Position numbers and translations under genes: made by a program
Shown: positions 1-5,766 of the stretch, in pieces
Numbering within the stretch: the first letter of the stretch is position 1
Layout of the letters: each line of letters opens with the position of its first letter
The notes under the pieces: model-generated
What the model saw: only the letters and a program-made list of their open reading frames with translations
Databases searched by the model: none
Told to the model about the DNA's origin: nothing
Assembly (NCBI RefSeq): GCF_042434745.1
Contig: NZ_JBHLSS010000061.1
DNA from: Azotobacter paspali
Lineage (GTDB): Bacteria > Pseudomonadota > Gammaproteobacteria > Pseudomonadales > Pseudomonadaceae
Strand: one strand, 5' to 3'
DNA: 6,597 bases

Positions 1-2
1 GG

Positions 3-116
3 CTGGGACTAGAGTATGCACGCACTTATGTGGGAGACATTTCCCGAGAGAGGCTGCGGGAGCTGGAGTTGGCCCTGCGGCAGGAGGTCCACCGGCAAGC
101 GCGGGAACTGCGGTGA
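3..116 (+). CDS. 3' end of an unrecognised protein gene (partial)
   Basis: An open frame enters from the left edge and stops at TGA 114-116, giving the last 37 residues of a protein. The visible tail reads about LEYARTYVGDISRERLRELE and continues as a charged Glu/Arg/Leu-rich segment ending in ARELR, which looks like a long amphipathic helix. Codons are mostly G/C-ending in the second half, as in the other genes here, which supports real coding. I do not recognise the family. The DNA just downstream has features that could belong to a mobile element end, so the gene may be a transposition-related or accessory protein, but nothing in the visible residues proves that. No catalytic motif can be seen. 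Confidence 0.4.
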   Translation: MGLEYARTYVGDISRERLRELELALRQEVHRQARELR

Positions 117-221
117 TTTTGTGGGGATCACTCAGGCTCAAAATGCTCATTTACAGCGCGTAAACTCCGCTTTTTCGCCTGTTTTTGCCTTGCGCTGACT
201 GCCTCGCTTACGTTTTTAAAG
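117..221. other. Non-coding segment, possible mobile-element end
   Basis: This stretch follows the partial gene and contains no ORF of note. It shows a small perfect inverted repeat TTTAC-AGCGC-GTAAA (150-164), several T-runs (171-175, 182-186, 213-217) and the string CGCTTAC at 205-211. The reverse complement GTAAGCG resembles the terminal bases of IS66-type insertion sequences. That resemblance is only seven bases long and no transposase of that type is visible, so the assignment as an element end is speculative. Confidence 0.15.
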
Positions 222-475
222 GTGCCCGGTAGGGGCAAAGACCAGCAGCGAGGAAAGTCTACGGCCAACGCCAATCGGGTCAGGATGGTGGGGCCCCTGG
301 GAGCTTGCTTCGGTAAGAGTCAGATGAGTCGCGCTTCTTCGTTAACGGCTGGGTCTGGAAGTTAGTGAACTGGTGAAAATCGGTTAACTGGTGAAATGCC
401 GGGTTAACCATGAGCCAAGCTCATACAGCAGGCTACCAGCAGATAAAACTACCAGCCCCTCATTGTGCGGGGCTC
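222..475 (+). ncRNA. Candidate structured RNA or RNA remnant (strand inferred)
   Basis: The segment has many short, well-formed hairpins in close succession and no coding frame. They are GCCC/GGGC around a five-base loop (224-236), CTTGC-TTCG-GTAAG with a UUCG tetraloop (304-317), GGTTAAC/GTTAACC (382-388/403-409), ATGAGC-CAA-GCTCAT (410-424) and AGCCCC/GGGGCT (454-474). GTTAAC occurs three times (341, 383, 403) and AACTGGTGAAA twice (368-378, 386-396). UUCG loops and adjacent stems are typical of folded RNA, and the plus strand is favoured because the UUCG loop reads in that direction. A domain-I-like piece of a group II intron is one possibility. However, no domain V hairpin and no reverse transcriptase are seen, and the first bases GTGCC differ from the usual GTGYG start. 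It may equally be an unknown RNA or decayed element. Confidence 0.35.
454..474 (-). terminator. Weak terminator-like hairpin downstream of the HPF gene
   Basis: AGCCCC (454-459) and GGGGCT (469-474) form a perfect six-base stem around a nine-base loop. Read on the minus strand the hairpin is followed by GGTAGTTTTATC, a short and imperfect U tract. It lies about 180 bases past the stop of the minus-strand HPF-type gene and could end that transcript. It may instead be one stem of the structured segment that contains it. Confidence 0.25.
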
Positions 476-653
476 CCCTCGGCACTCGGCATCAGGCCAT
501 CGCAAAATTGCACATGATGGAGCTGATCAGAAAGCAATCAACATAAGGCTAGCAGCCGGCAACCTGTATACCTGCCTGTATGCCATCCACAAATCACGAA
601 TATAAATTCATTTAATTTCAATTAGATACAGAACAGGTTAGAGGCTCTCCGAC
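476..653. other. Gene-free, AT-richer spacer
   Basis: No gene is supported here. Base composition drops sharply: 594-632 is almost all A and T with runs such as TATAAATTCATTTAATTTC. CCTGTAT occurs twice close together (563-569 and 573-579). The AT-rich patch lies just past the stop of the minus-strand HPF-type gene, so it is not that gene's promoter. It may be horizontally acquired DNA or an insertion scar. Confidence 0.4.
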
Positions 654-1223
654 TCAGCCCTGCGCGTGCGACCTGCCCGGCGGATGCACGGTGCTGGCCT
701 GCGGTCCCTGCTCTCCGGCCTCTTCGGAAAAGCGTACCTGGTCGCCGACATGCAGGTGGTCGAAGGCCGCGTTTAGCACGCTGTGGCGATGGAAGTAGAT
801 CTGCCGCCCGTCCATGGTTTCAAGTATGCCGAAGTCCCTCTCGCCGTGCAGTTCCGACACCCGTCCCTCCTGCTGCGCCGGTTCGTGGCTCTTGACCTCG
901 GCCCGGCGCTTGCGCGCGTAGTCCTCCAACTGGCGGCGCACGGCCCGAAAGCTGTCGCGGATGGCCACGTACGGGTCTTCGTGGGTGTGCTCGTCGTGGT
1001 GGGCCTGGCTGGAATGGATGTCGCCGTCCGGCAGCGTCAGGTGCACCTTGACCTGGTAGAGCCGGCCCTGGTGGTGGCGCCGGTGCGGGGCATCGAAGGT
1101 GACCGAACAGCCGATGATCCGCTCGTAGAATTCCTCGAGTTCGTCGCACTGCTCGCGGATGTGCGCCTCGATGGCCGGAGAGGGCTCGATCTGGTGGAAA
1201 TGAATCTGCACTGGCTTTTGCAT
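654..1223 (-). CDS. HPF/RaiA-type ribosome-associated protein with C-terminal cold-shock domain
   Basis: The 189-residue protein has two parts. Residues 1-112 or so match the S30AE/HPF/RaiA ribosome hibernation fold: an opening strand QIHFHQIEPSPAIEAHI, a long helix with REQCDELEEFY, a strand YQVKVHLTLPDGDIH, and a final helix DPYVAIRDSFRAVRRQLEDY. Residues about 121-181 look like a cold-shock/OB fold, with DFGILETMDGRQIYFHR matching the RNA-binding strands of CspA-type proteins. Members of the first family bind in the 30S mRNA/tRNA channel and silence ribosomes under stress; the second domain binds single-stranded RNA. The start is the ATG at 1221-1223, with GAGG six bases upstream on the minus strand. 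An in-frame extension to 1496 exists but has non-coding character. The gene stands alone, divergent from the MFS gene. It lacks the long-HPF dimerisation tail; the cold-shock domain takes its place. Family assignment is firm, exact role inferred. Confidence 0.88.
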   Translation of the reverse strand: MQKPVQIHFHQIEPSPAIEAHIREQCDELEEFYERIIGCSVTFDAPHRRHHQGRLYQVKVHLTLPDGDIHSSQAHHDEHTHEDPYVAIRDSFRAVRRQLEDYARKRRAEVKSHEPAQQEGRVSELHGERDFGILETMDGRQIYFHRHSVLNAAFDHLHVGDQVRFSEEAGEQGPQASTVHPPGRSHAQG

Positions 1224-1625
1224 GGCGGGCCTCGCAAGGACGGGTGGCGTATCGGCTCGGGCCGGCTCGGCGCAGACCGGACGCCGCCCATGCCGCCCAT
1301 GAAGGCCGACCCGACCCATTCTTGAAGTCTGAACCAGCCGAGGGAAGCCCGCAGGCTCCGCATGTCGGCTTCCAGGCTCGCGCCGGCCGCGCGGCCCAGG
1401 CGGGAAAGCCCGTTCCGGCGGCCCGATAACCACCCACCAGCGCCTTTCGGACAATTGGAAAGCATCTCGAACGGTGTCACTCTTTTGTAACAACACGATA
1501 AGGTCGGTCCTGTCCCGCCAAGTCCGAAACCGGCCGGCGACGCCGCCGGTTCTCCCCCGTGGATATCCGTGCCTCGCGCCATAGAGCGGCGCCTTTCCCT
1601 CGATCCCTTACCTGTGAGTAACGAC
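1224..1625. promoter_or_regulatory. Divergent intergenic region between the HPF-type and MFS genes
   Basis: About 400 bases separate the two divergent starts, so promoters for both should lie here. I could not find a convincing -35/-10 pair on either strand. A perfect seven-base inverted repeat AACCGGC/GTTGGCC-type, exactly AACCGGC (1528-1534) and GCCGGTT (1545-1551), sits roughly 75-100 bases before the MFS start. It could be an operator or a leader hairpin. A lower-GC patch (1482-1502, CTTTTGTAACAACACGATAAG) is the likeliest place for a promoter. Open frames crossing this region in several frames look like GC-rich shadows. Confidence 0.35.
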
Positions 1626-2915
1626 GTGTCCGATGCGATTTCCTCCGAGCCCAGCTCCAGCATCTATCGCTATCCGGGCTTTCTGCCCTTTCTGATCGGC
1701 CGCCTCGCGGCCATCTGTGCCCAGCAGATCCAGGCCGTGGTCGTGGCCTGGCAGGTCTACGACGCGACCCGCGATCCGCTGTCGCTGGCTGCCGTCGGTC
1801 TGGCCCAGTTCATTCCCATGCTGCTACTGTTGTTGCCGGCCGGCGATCTGATCGACCGCTTCGACCGCAAGCGTATCCTCACCATCAGTTGGGCCATGAG
1901 CGCCCTGTGCAGCGCCCTGCTGCTCTGCCTGTCGCTGGGCGACAGCCTGAATGTCTTGCTGGTCTACGTCGCGCTGGCGCTGTTCGGCTGCGCACGCGCC
2001 TTCACCGGACCGGCCCTGCAGAGCCTGCTGCCGCAGGTGGTGCCGCGCGAGCGGCTGGCAGCGGCGATCGCCGCCAACAGCATGATCATGCGCAGCGCCA
2101 CCATCGTCGGCCCGCTGGTCGGCGGTGGGCTCTACGCGCTGGGTGACGGCCCGTTGAGCTACGCGTGCTGCCTGGCCGGCTTCCTGCTCGGCTTGACGCT
2201 GCTGCGCTGGGTACCGGTGCGCTTCGCCGAACCGCCGAAGAAACTGGAAGCCACCGCCTGGCAGCGCTTCACCGCCGGCATCGTCTTCATCCGCTCGCGG
2301 CCGATTATCCTCGGCACCATGTCGCTGGACCTGTTCGCCGTGCTGCTCGGCGGCGTGGTGGCGCTGTTGCCGATCTACGCCCAGGAAGTGCTGCAGGTCG
2401 GCCCGGCCGGGCTTGGCGCGCTGCGCAGCGCCATGGCCATTGGCGAGATACTGGTCGGCCTCTGGCTGAGCGTGAGGCCCTTCGACCGGCGGGTCGGCCT
2501 GACCATGTTCGCCGCGGTCGCATTGTTCGGCCTGGCCAACCTGGTGTTCGCCCTGTCCAACCTGTTCTGGCTGTCCTTCGTGGCCCTGATGGTGGCCGGC
2601 GGCGCGGACATGGTCAGCATGTACATCCGCTCCTCGCTAATCCAGTTCTCCACCCCGGATGCCATGCGCGGGCGGGTTAACGCGGTGAACATGCTGTTCA
2701 TCGGCTCCTCCAACGAACTGGGCGAGTTCCGCGCCGGCAGCAGCGCCGCCTGGTTCGGCACGGTGCCGGCGGCGCTGCTGGGCGCGCTGTGCACGCTGAC
2801 GGTGGCGGGCGGCTGGATGTGGGGCTTCAAGTCGCTGCGCCGGGTCGACCGCTTCGAGGACGCCTCGCCCGATGCCCGCACCGCCGCGCCGCGCGAAGGC
2901 GCCACGGCCGCGTAG
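1626..2915 (+). CDS. MFS transporter, EntS-like (MFS_3) drug/siderophore exporter family
   Basis: This is an inner-membrane secondary transporter of the major facilitator superfamily, with about 11-12 hydrophobic segments by eye. With the start used here (429 residues) it opens VSDAISSEPSSSIYRYPGF, and a first membrane helix follows. The MFS motif A between helices 2 and 3 is clear: GDLIDRFDRKR at about residues 73-83. Downstream come FTGPALQSLLPQVVP (126-140), GPLVGG (162-167) and a late RGRVNAVNML loop, all typical of the EntS-like branch that exports siderophores or drugs. The substrate cannot be read from sequence. The GTG at 1626 is chosen because GAG lies seven bases upstream and the residues after it look like a normal N-terminus. 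A GTG at 1569 in frame would add 19 residues that contain rare ATA and TTA codons. It stands alone and converges on the AEC gene, with 28 bases between stops and no good terminator. Confidence 0.92.
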   Translation: MSDAISSEPSSSIYRYPGFLPFLIGRLAAICAQQIQAVVVAWQVYDATRDPLSLAAVGLAQFIPMLLLLLPAGDLIDRFDRKRILTISWAMSALCSALLLCLSLGDSLNVLLVYVALALFGCARAFTGPALQSLLPQVVPRERLAAAIAANSMIMRSATIVGPLVGGGLYALGDGPLSYACCLAGFLLGLTLLRWVPVRFAEPPKKLEATAWQRFTAGIVFIRSRPIILGTMSLDLFAVLLGGVVALLPIYAQEVLQVGPAGLGALRSAMAIGEILVGLWLSVRPFDRRVGLTMFAAVALFGLANLVFALSNLFWLSFVALMVAGGADMVSMYIRSSLIQFSTPDAMRGRVNAVNMLFIGSSNELGEFRAGSSAAWFGTVPAALLGALCTLTVAGGWMWGFKSLRRVDRFEDASPDARTAAPREGATAA

Positions 2916-2943
2916 TCGGCGGCGCGACCGGATGCCCCGCCGC

Positions 2944-3879
2944 TTACTGGTGAGGCTTCAGGATGCCGCTCAGCAGGCTGATGCTGAAAAAGGACATCAG
3001 CGTGGTGAACAGCAAAGCAGCGGCGCAGCGTCCCTCGACGCCGAAGCGCTGGCCGAGGACCGTGTAGACGCTCAGCATCGGCGCGCTGGCGAATACCACC
3101 CCGGCTACCCGCAGCGCCGGGTCCACGTCCGGCAGCAGCGAGAAGAGCAGGAAGACCGCCAGCGGGTGCAGGATCAGCTTGCCCGCGGCAATCGTCCACA
3201 GCTCGGCGAACAGGCCGTCCAGTTTCAGGCCCCGGAGCGAACCGCCAATCACGAACAGCGCCACCGGTGCCGAGGCCGAAGCGAGCATTTCCACCACCTT
3301 GCCCGGAATCGCCGGTAGGCGCACGCCCAGCAGGGACAACAGCAGACCGCCCAGCATGGCGAGGATCAGCGGCGTCCTGGCCAGGCGCCCAGCCGCCTCG
3401 CCCATCACCTTGCCGATGGCGCCCCGCCGCTGGCCGGTCTCGGCGAGCACCAGGCTGAGCGGAATGATCAGCAACTGCTCGACCAGAATGTTCAGCGCCA
3501 GACCGATGGCCGCTACCGGACCGAGCAGCATGACGACGATGGGATAGCCGACGAAGCCGCTGTTGGAAACGGCCATGCCCAGGGCGGTCATGGCGCCCCT
3601 GTCCAGGGGCTCGCGGCGCAATCTGAGGGCGAACAGCAGACCGAGCAGGAACACGGCCAGGGAACCTCCGCCATAGGCCAGCAGGTATTGCCAGTTCATC
3701 ACCTCCAGGAAGGGACTGTCCGACACGGCCTTGAGCACCAGCGCCGGCAGGGCGAAGGAAATGACGAAGCGGCCCAGGCCACGGATCTGCTCGCTGTCGA
3801 TCGCCTCGAAGCGGACGGCGAGAAAGCCAAGCCCGATCAGGATGAAGATGGGCATGGTGATGGAGAGGATCTGCAGCAC
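2944..3879 (-). CDS. AEC-family (auxin efflux carrier type) permease
   Basis: The 311-residue protein is a typical bacterial member of the auxin efflux carrier family (Pfam Mem_trans), with about ten hydrophobic segments arranged as two five-helix halves. Visible family signatures are the opening ILSITMPIFILIGLGFLA, FALPALVL (42-49), and SNSGFVGYPI (105-114), the most diagnostic motif. Near the C-terminus comes ASAPMLSVYTVLGQRFG. Bacterial relatives carry malonate, malate or other carboxylates, but the substrate here is unknown. The start is the GTG at 3877-3879, because AAGGGGG lies about six bases upstream and the length then equals the family norm. A TTG start at 4038 is preceded by GGAGGAG but would add 53 residues with no membrane or family character. 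Neighbours (MFS exporter, tpiA) give no functional hint. Confidence 0.9.
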   Translation of the reverse strand: MLQILSITMPIFILIGLGFLAVRFEAIDSEQIRGLGRFVISFALPALVLKAVSDSPFLEVMNWQYLLAYGGGSLAVFLLGLLFALRLRREPLDRGAMTALGMAVSNSGFVGYPIVVMLLGPVAAIGLALNILVEQLLIIPLSLVLAETGQRRGAIGKVMGEAAGRLARTPLILAMLGGLLLSLLGVRLPAIPGKVVEMLASASAPVALFVIGGSLRGLKLDGLFAELWTIAAGKLILHPLAVFLLFSLLPDVDPALRVAGVVFASAPMLSVYTVLGQRFGVEGRCAAALLFTTLMSFFSISLLSGILKPHQ

Positions 3880-4022
3880 GGCGAACCCCCTTGGCGGGAT
3901 GGGCGGGAAGGAAAAGCATGGAAGGCGCGTGCAGACGATACCGCCCGGATCGGCCTTCATACCAGGCGAAATGCGCTCGTCCCACGCGTGCGAATATATG
4001 CTCATGCCGACGCCCCGAAGCT

Positions 4023-4070
4023 CGCAGGGAGCGGGCAAGGATAATGCTCCTCCGTACGGAATTCCCTGCG
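4023..4070. promoter_or_regulatory. Nested inverted repeats upstream of the AEC gene
   Basis: CGCAGGGA (4023-4030) and TCCCTGCG (4063-4070) are perfect eight-base arms. Between them lies a perfect ten-base palindrome, TCCGTACGGA (4051-4060). The site sits about 145-190 bases in front of the AEC start and could be an operator for a dimeric regulator. On the minus strand GGAGGAG followed eight bases later by TTG resembles a ribosome site, possibly for a short leader ORF. A -10-like TATATT (minus strand, 3993-3998) lies between this site and the gene, without a good -35. Confidence 0.25.
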
Positions 4071-4330
4071 GGCTCGGTTATCGGGGCTTCCCGGCCTGGA
4101 CCGACCGGAGCGCGTTACCGGTATCCGCGGCCAGGTAGCGCGCCGGAATTACCTCTTTCCATGGAGCGGCCGGCAGCTTGCTACGCTTCCTGCGCACGGC
4201 CAGACGACGGCCGTCGCGCGCGCCCGATGGACATAGCTCGCGCGGCTGCCCGCCCGGCGTCCCCTCTTCGAGTGCGCATGCAGACCGGGCATCCTAGGGT
4301 TTGTTACCGTTTCGCCGCGACCGCGCCGGA
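4071..4330. other. Gene-free spacer
   Basis: I see no supported gene here. Open frames on both strands exist but give Arg/Pro/Ala-rich sequences with no motif, as expected of high-GC shadow frames. No RNA gene, promoter or repeat stands out in this part. Confidence 0.4.
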
Positions 4331-4419
4331 GCCGGTTTTTGCGCGGGGTTAGGCACGAGACGCGAAGTCTGGTCGTCCAGATGAGCCGTCGAGTAACGAC
4401 ACACCGCGCAAAAACCGGC
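4331..4419. repeat. Large inverted repeat with a nested hairpin
   Basis: GCCGG-TTTTT-GCGCGG (4331-4346) and CCGCGC-AAAAA-CCGGC (4404-4419) are perfect 16-base complements, 57 bases apart. Inside them lies a second perfect hairpin, TCTGG-TCGT-CCAGA (4368-4381). Two further pairs (4348-4349 with 4401-4402) continue the outer stem after one mismatch. Transcribed from either strand this would fold into a long forked stem. It lies about 190-280 bases past the tpiA stop. It could be a bidirectional termination or RNA-stability structure, or a small repeated element. The T-run is inside the stem rather than after it, so it is not a standard intrinsic terminator. Confidence 0.6.
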
Positions 4420-4564
4420 CCGGCCCTTCGGGTTGCGCGGGAAATGGCTGCCGCTGTCGTTGCAGGACTTGGCAAGGGAATGACCATTGCCTGCGTCTTG
4501 CGCAATCTCCAGGGATGGAGTGAATGCCGCAAGCCCGCCGGGAGCGGGCGCGGCCTGACCGGGA

Positions 4565-4602
4565 GCCATTTCTCGCGGCAACGCGGCTTGCGCCGAAATG
4601 GC
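4565..4602. repeat. Hairpin immediately downstream of tpiA
   Basis: GCCATTTC (4565-4572) and GAAATGGC (4595-4602) pair perfectly. The interior adds GCG(g)CAA against TTGCGC with one bulge, leaving a six-base loop. The structure begins eight bases past the tpiA stop. On the tpiA strand no U tract follows, so it is more likely an mRNA 3'-end stabilising stem or a weak terminator than a classical intrinsic one. Confidence 0.45.
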
Positions 4603-4610
4603 AACAGACC

Positions 4611-5351
4611 CTAGGACTGCGCAGCCCGGCAGATCGCCAGGAAGGAGGCTGCCTCCAGCGAGGCGCCGCCGATCAGGCCGCCGTCGATATCCGGCTGGGC
4701 GAACAGCGCGGCGGCGTTGTCCGGCTTGACGCTGCCGCCGTAGAGGATCGGCGTGGCGGCGGCCTCGCCCAGCAGCGCGCGGATGTGCCGGTGCACCGCC
4801 TGGGCCTGCTCGGGATTGGCGGTTTCGCCGGTGCCGATGGCCCAGACCGGTTCGTAGGCGATCACCCCGGCGGCGATCCCGGCGCCGCCGACCCGTTGCA
4901 GGACCGCCCGCACCTGCCCGGCGATGACCGCCTCGGCGCTGCCGTCGCGGCGCTGTGCCAGGGTTTCGCCGACGCACAACACCGGCACCAGTCCGGCCCG
5001 CAGCACCGCCTCGAACTTCTCCGCCACCGTCTCGTCGCTCTCGCCGAACAGGCTGCGCCGCTCGGAATGGCCGACCAGCACGTAGCGGCAGCCCAACTCC
5101 TCGAGCATGCCGGCGCCGACCTCGCCGGTGAAGGCGCCCTGCCCGGCGCTATGGAGGTTCTGCGCGCCCAGCGCCACGCTGGAGCCTTCCAGCAGGGCGC
5201 AGACCTGCGCCAGGTACGGGAAGGGCGGACAGACCGCCACCTCGACCCCCTTCACCGCCGCCAGCGGCGGCAGCAGTTCCTGCAGCAGGCGCCGGTTGGC
5301 GTCCAGGCTGCCGTTCATCTTCCAGTTGCCGATGACCAGTTTTCCACGCAT
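4611..5351 (-). CDS. tpiA: Triose-phosphate isomerase
   Basis: TpiA interconverts dihydroxyacetone phosphate and glyceraldehyde 3-phosphate in the cytosol, in glycolysis, gluconeogenesis and the lower Entner-Doudoroff route. The 246-residue protein is full length with all active-site parts: GNWKMNG with Asn9 and Lys11, VGHSERR with His95, AYEPVWAIGTG with catalytic Glu167 followed by the mobile loop, and the phosphate-binding YGGSVKPDN (204-212) and GGLIGGASL (224-232). The ATG at 5349-5351 has AGGAGAA about six bases upstream, so the start is firm. Its residues differ at many positions from what I recall of the standard Pseudomonas TpiA. The usual glmM/secG/tRNA-Leu neighbours are missing, which suggests a second or relocated copy. 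A possible 34-codon ORF lies just in front, with its stop inside the tpiA ribosome site. A decayed RpiR-type regulator lies further upstream on the same strand. Confidence 0.98.
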   Translation of the reverse strand: MRGKLVIGNWKMNGSLDANRRLLQELLPPLAAVKGVEVAVCPPFPYLAQVCALLEGSSVALGAQNLHSAGQGAFTGEVGAGMLEELGCRYVLVGHSERRSLFGESDETVAEKFEAVLRAGLVPVLCVGETLAQRRDGSAEAVIAGQVRAVLQRVGGAGIAAGVIAYEPVWAIGTGETANPEQAQAVHRHIRALLGEAAATPILYGGSVKPDNAAALFAQPDIDGGLIGGASLEAASFLAICRAAQS

Positions 5352-5362
5352 GAGTCTTCTCC

Positions 5363-5467
5363 TCAGTCCCGCGGCGGCCGCTGGTTACCGATCCGCCGGG
5401 CGACGACTCGCCGGGCGTCGATGTGCCAGGCGCGGTACGGCGCGCCTGTCTTGCTCTTGCTGTTCAT
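5363..5467 (-). CDS. Possible small ORF directly upstream of tpiA
   Basis: A 34-codon frame starts at ATG 5465-5467 (MNSKSKTGAPYRAWH...) and ends at TGA 5363-5365. It is basic, with many Arg residues. About 90% of its third codon positions are G or C, as in the real genes here, although the whole region is GC-rich. Its stop falls in the GACTGAGGAG that forms the tpiA ribosome binding site, an arrangement that would allow translational coupling. The ribosome site before the ATG is weak (only GAG about three bases away, or AGGA about eleven). I do not recognise the peptide. It could be a leader peptide or a chance frame. Confidence 0.25.
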   Translation of the reverse strand: MNSKSKTGAPYRAWHIDARRVVARRIGNQRPPRD

Positions 5468-5730
5468 GATCTCGGGTGTCCTGTGCTGGGCCCGGCGTCG
5501 CGGCCGGCTGGCCGGCGGACGCGAGCGATTCCTGTGGTTCGGTGTGCACCCCGCCGCAGGCGCGGGGCCGGTCGCGCGTCCCCTTCGACGGCGCGAGGGC
5601 ACAGTCCGTTCACCGGGAGAGGCACATTCGCCATCCTCGACGGCCGGCCCACCGGCCGGAGGCGGACAGCGAACGAACGGAAAACGACACCGGTCGCAGG
5701 TGGCGCCGGTGTCCCGCGCCGCGACTCTAG
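5468..5730 (-). promoter_or_regulatory. Hairpin-rich leader of tpiA
   Basis: No convincing gene lies here. Three strong stems occur. The first is GACACCGG-CGC against GCG-CCGGTGTC with one bulged base and an AGGTG loop (5686-5713). The second is CGGCCGG-CCCA-CCGGCCG (5641-5658). The third is GCCGGC-TG-GCCGGC (5503-5516). If the promoter proposed at 5724-5753 is real, the first stem would be almost at the 5' end of the tpiA message and could protect it or bind a regulator. In DNA this rich in GC some stems arise by chance. Confidence 0.3.
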
Positions 5731-5753
5731 TGAAAAACGAACGACGCAAGCAA
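5724..5753 (-). promoter_or_regulatory. Possible tpiA promoter
   Basis: On the minus strand TTGCTT (5748-5753) and TAGAGT (5724-5729) are separated by 18 bases, giving a partial sigma-70 match (three of six and four of six). The site lies in the only lower-GC patch of this region, between the broken regulator and tpiA, about 370 bases from the tpiA start. Confidence 0.3.
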
Positions 5754-5766
5754 CAACGGCGGATGC

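Noticed and set aside
251..260. GAGGAAAGTC resembling the conserved P4 region of RNase P RNA
   Set aside because: The remaining conserved RNase P blocks, including the 3' partner of P4, are not present in order.
222..475. Retron-type msr/msd RNA
   Set aside because: There is no reverse transcriptase gene nearby and no clear flanking a1/a2 repeat pair.
783..1325. Plus-strand open frame opposite the HPF-type gene
   Set aside because: It is antisense to a protein with recognisable domains and has no ribosome site or family signature of its own.
1224..1496. N-terminal extension of the HPF-type protein
   Set aside because: The residues are Arg/Pro/Gly-rich with no homology, while the internal ATG at 1223 has a good ribosome site and starts exactly at the HPF fold.
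2917..2942. CGGCGG/CCGCCG stem between the convergent MFS and AEC stops as a terminator
   Set aside because: The stem has only six pairs and a 14-base loop, with no T-run on either side.
2375..3985. 536-codon minus-strand frame over the MFS and AEC genes
   Set aside because: It overlaps two well-supported transporters in another frame, and its Arg/Pro/Gly-rich sequence lacks family motifs.
4348..4354. GTTAGGC resembling an integron attC core site
   Set aside because: No matching RYYYAAC partner lies upstream at a suitable distance, and the flanking inverted repeats do not place the motif at the end of an attC-like fold.
4294..4610. Minus-strand frame downstream of tpiA giving a roughly 90-residue product with a CAVC motif
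   Set aside because: Third-position GC is clearly lower than in the real genes. The frame overlaps the large inverted repeat, has no ribosome site and resembles nothing known to me.
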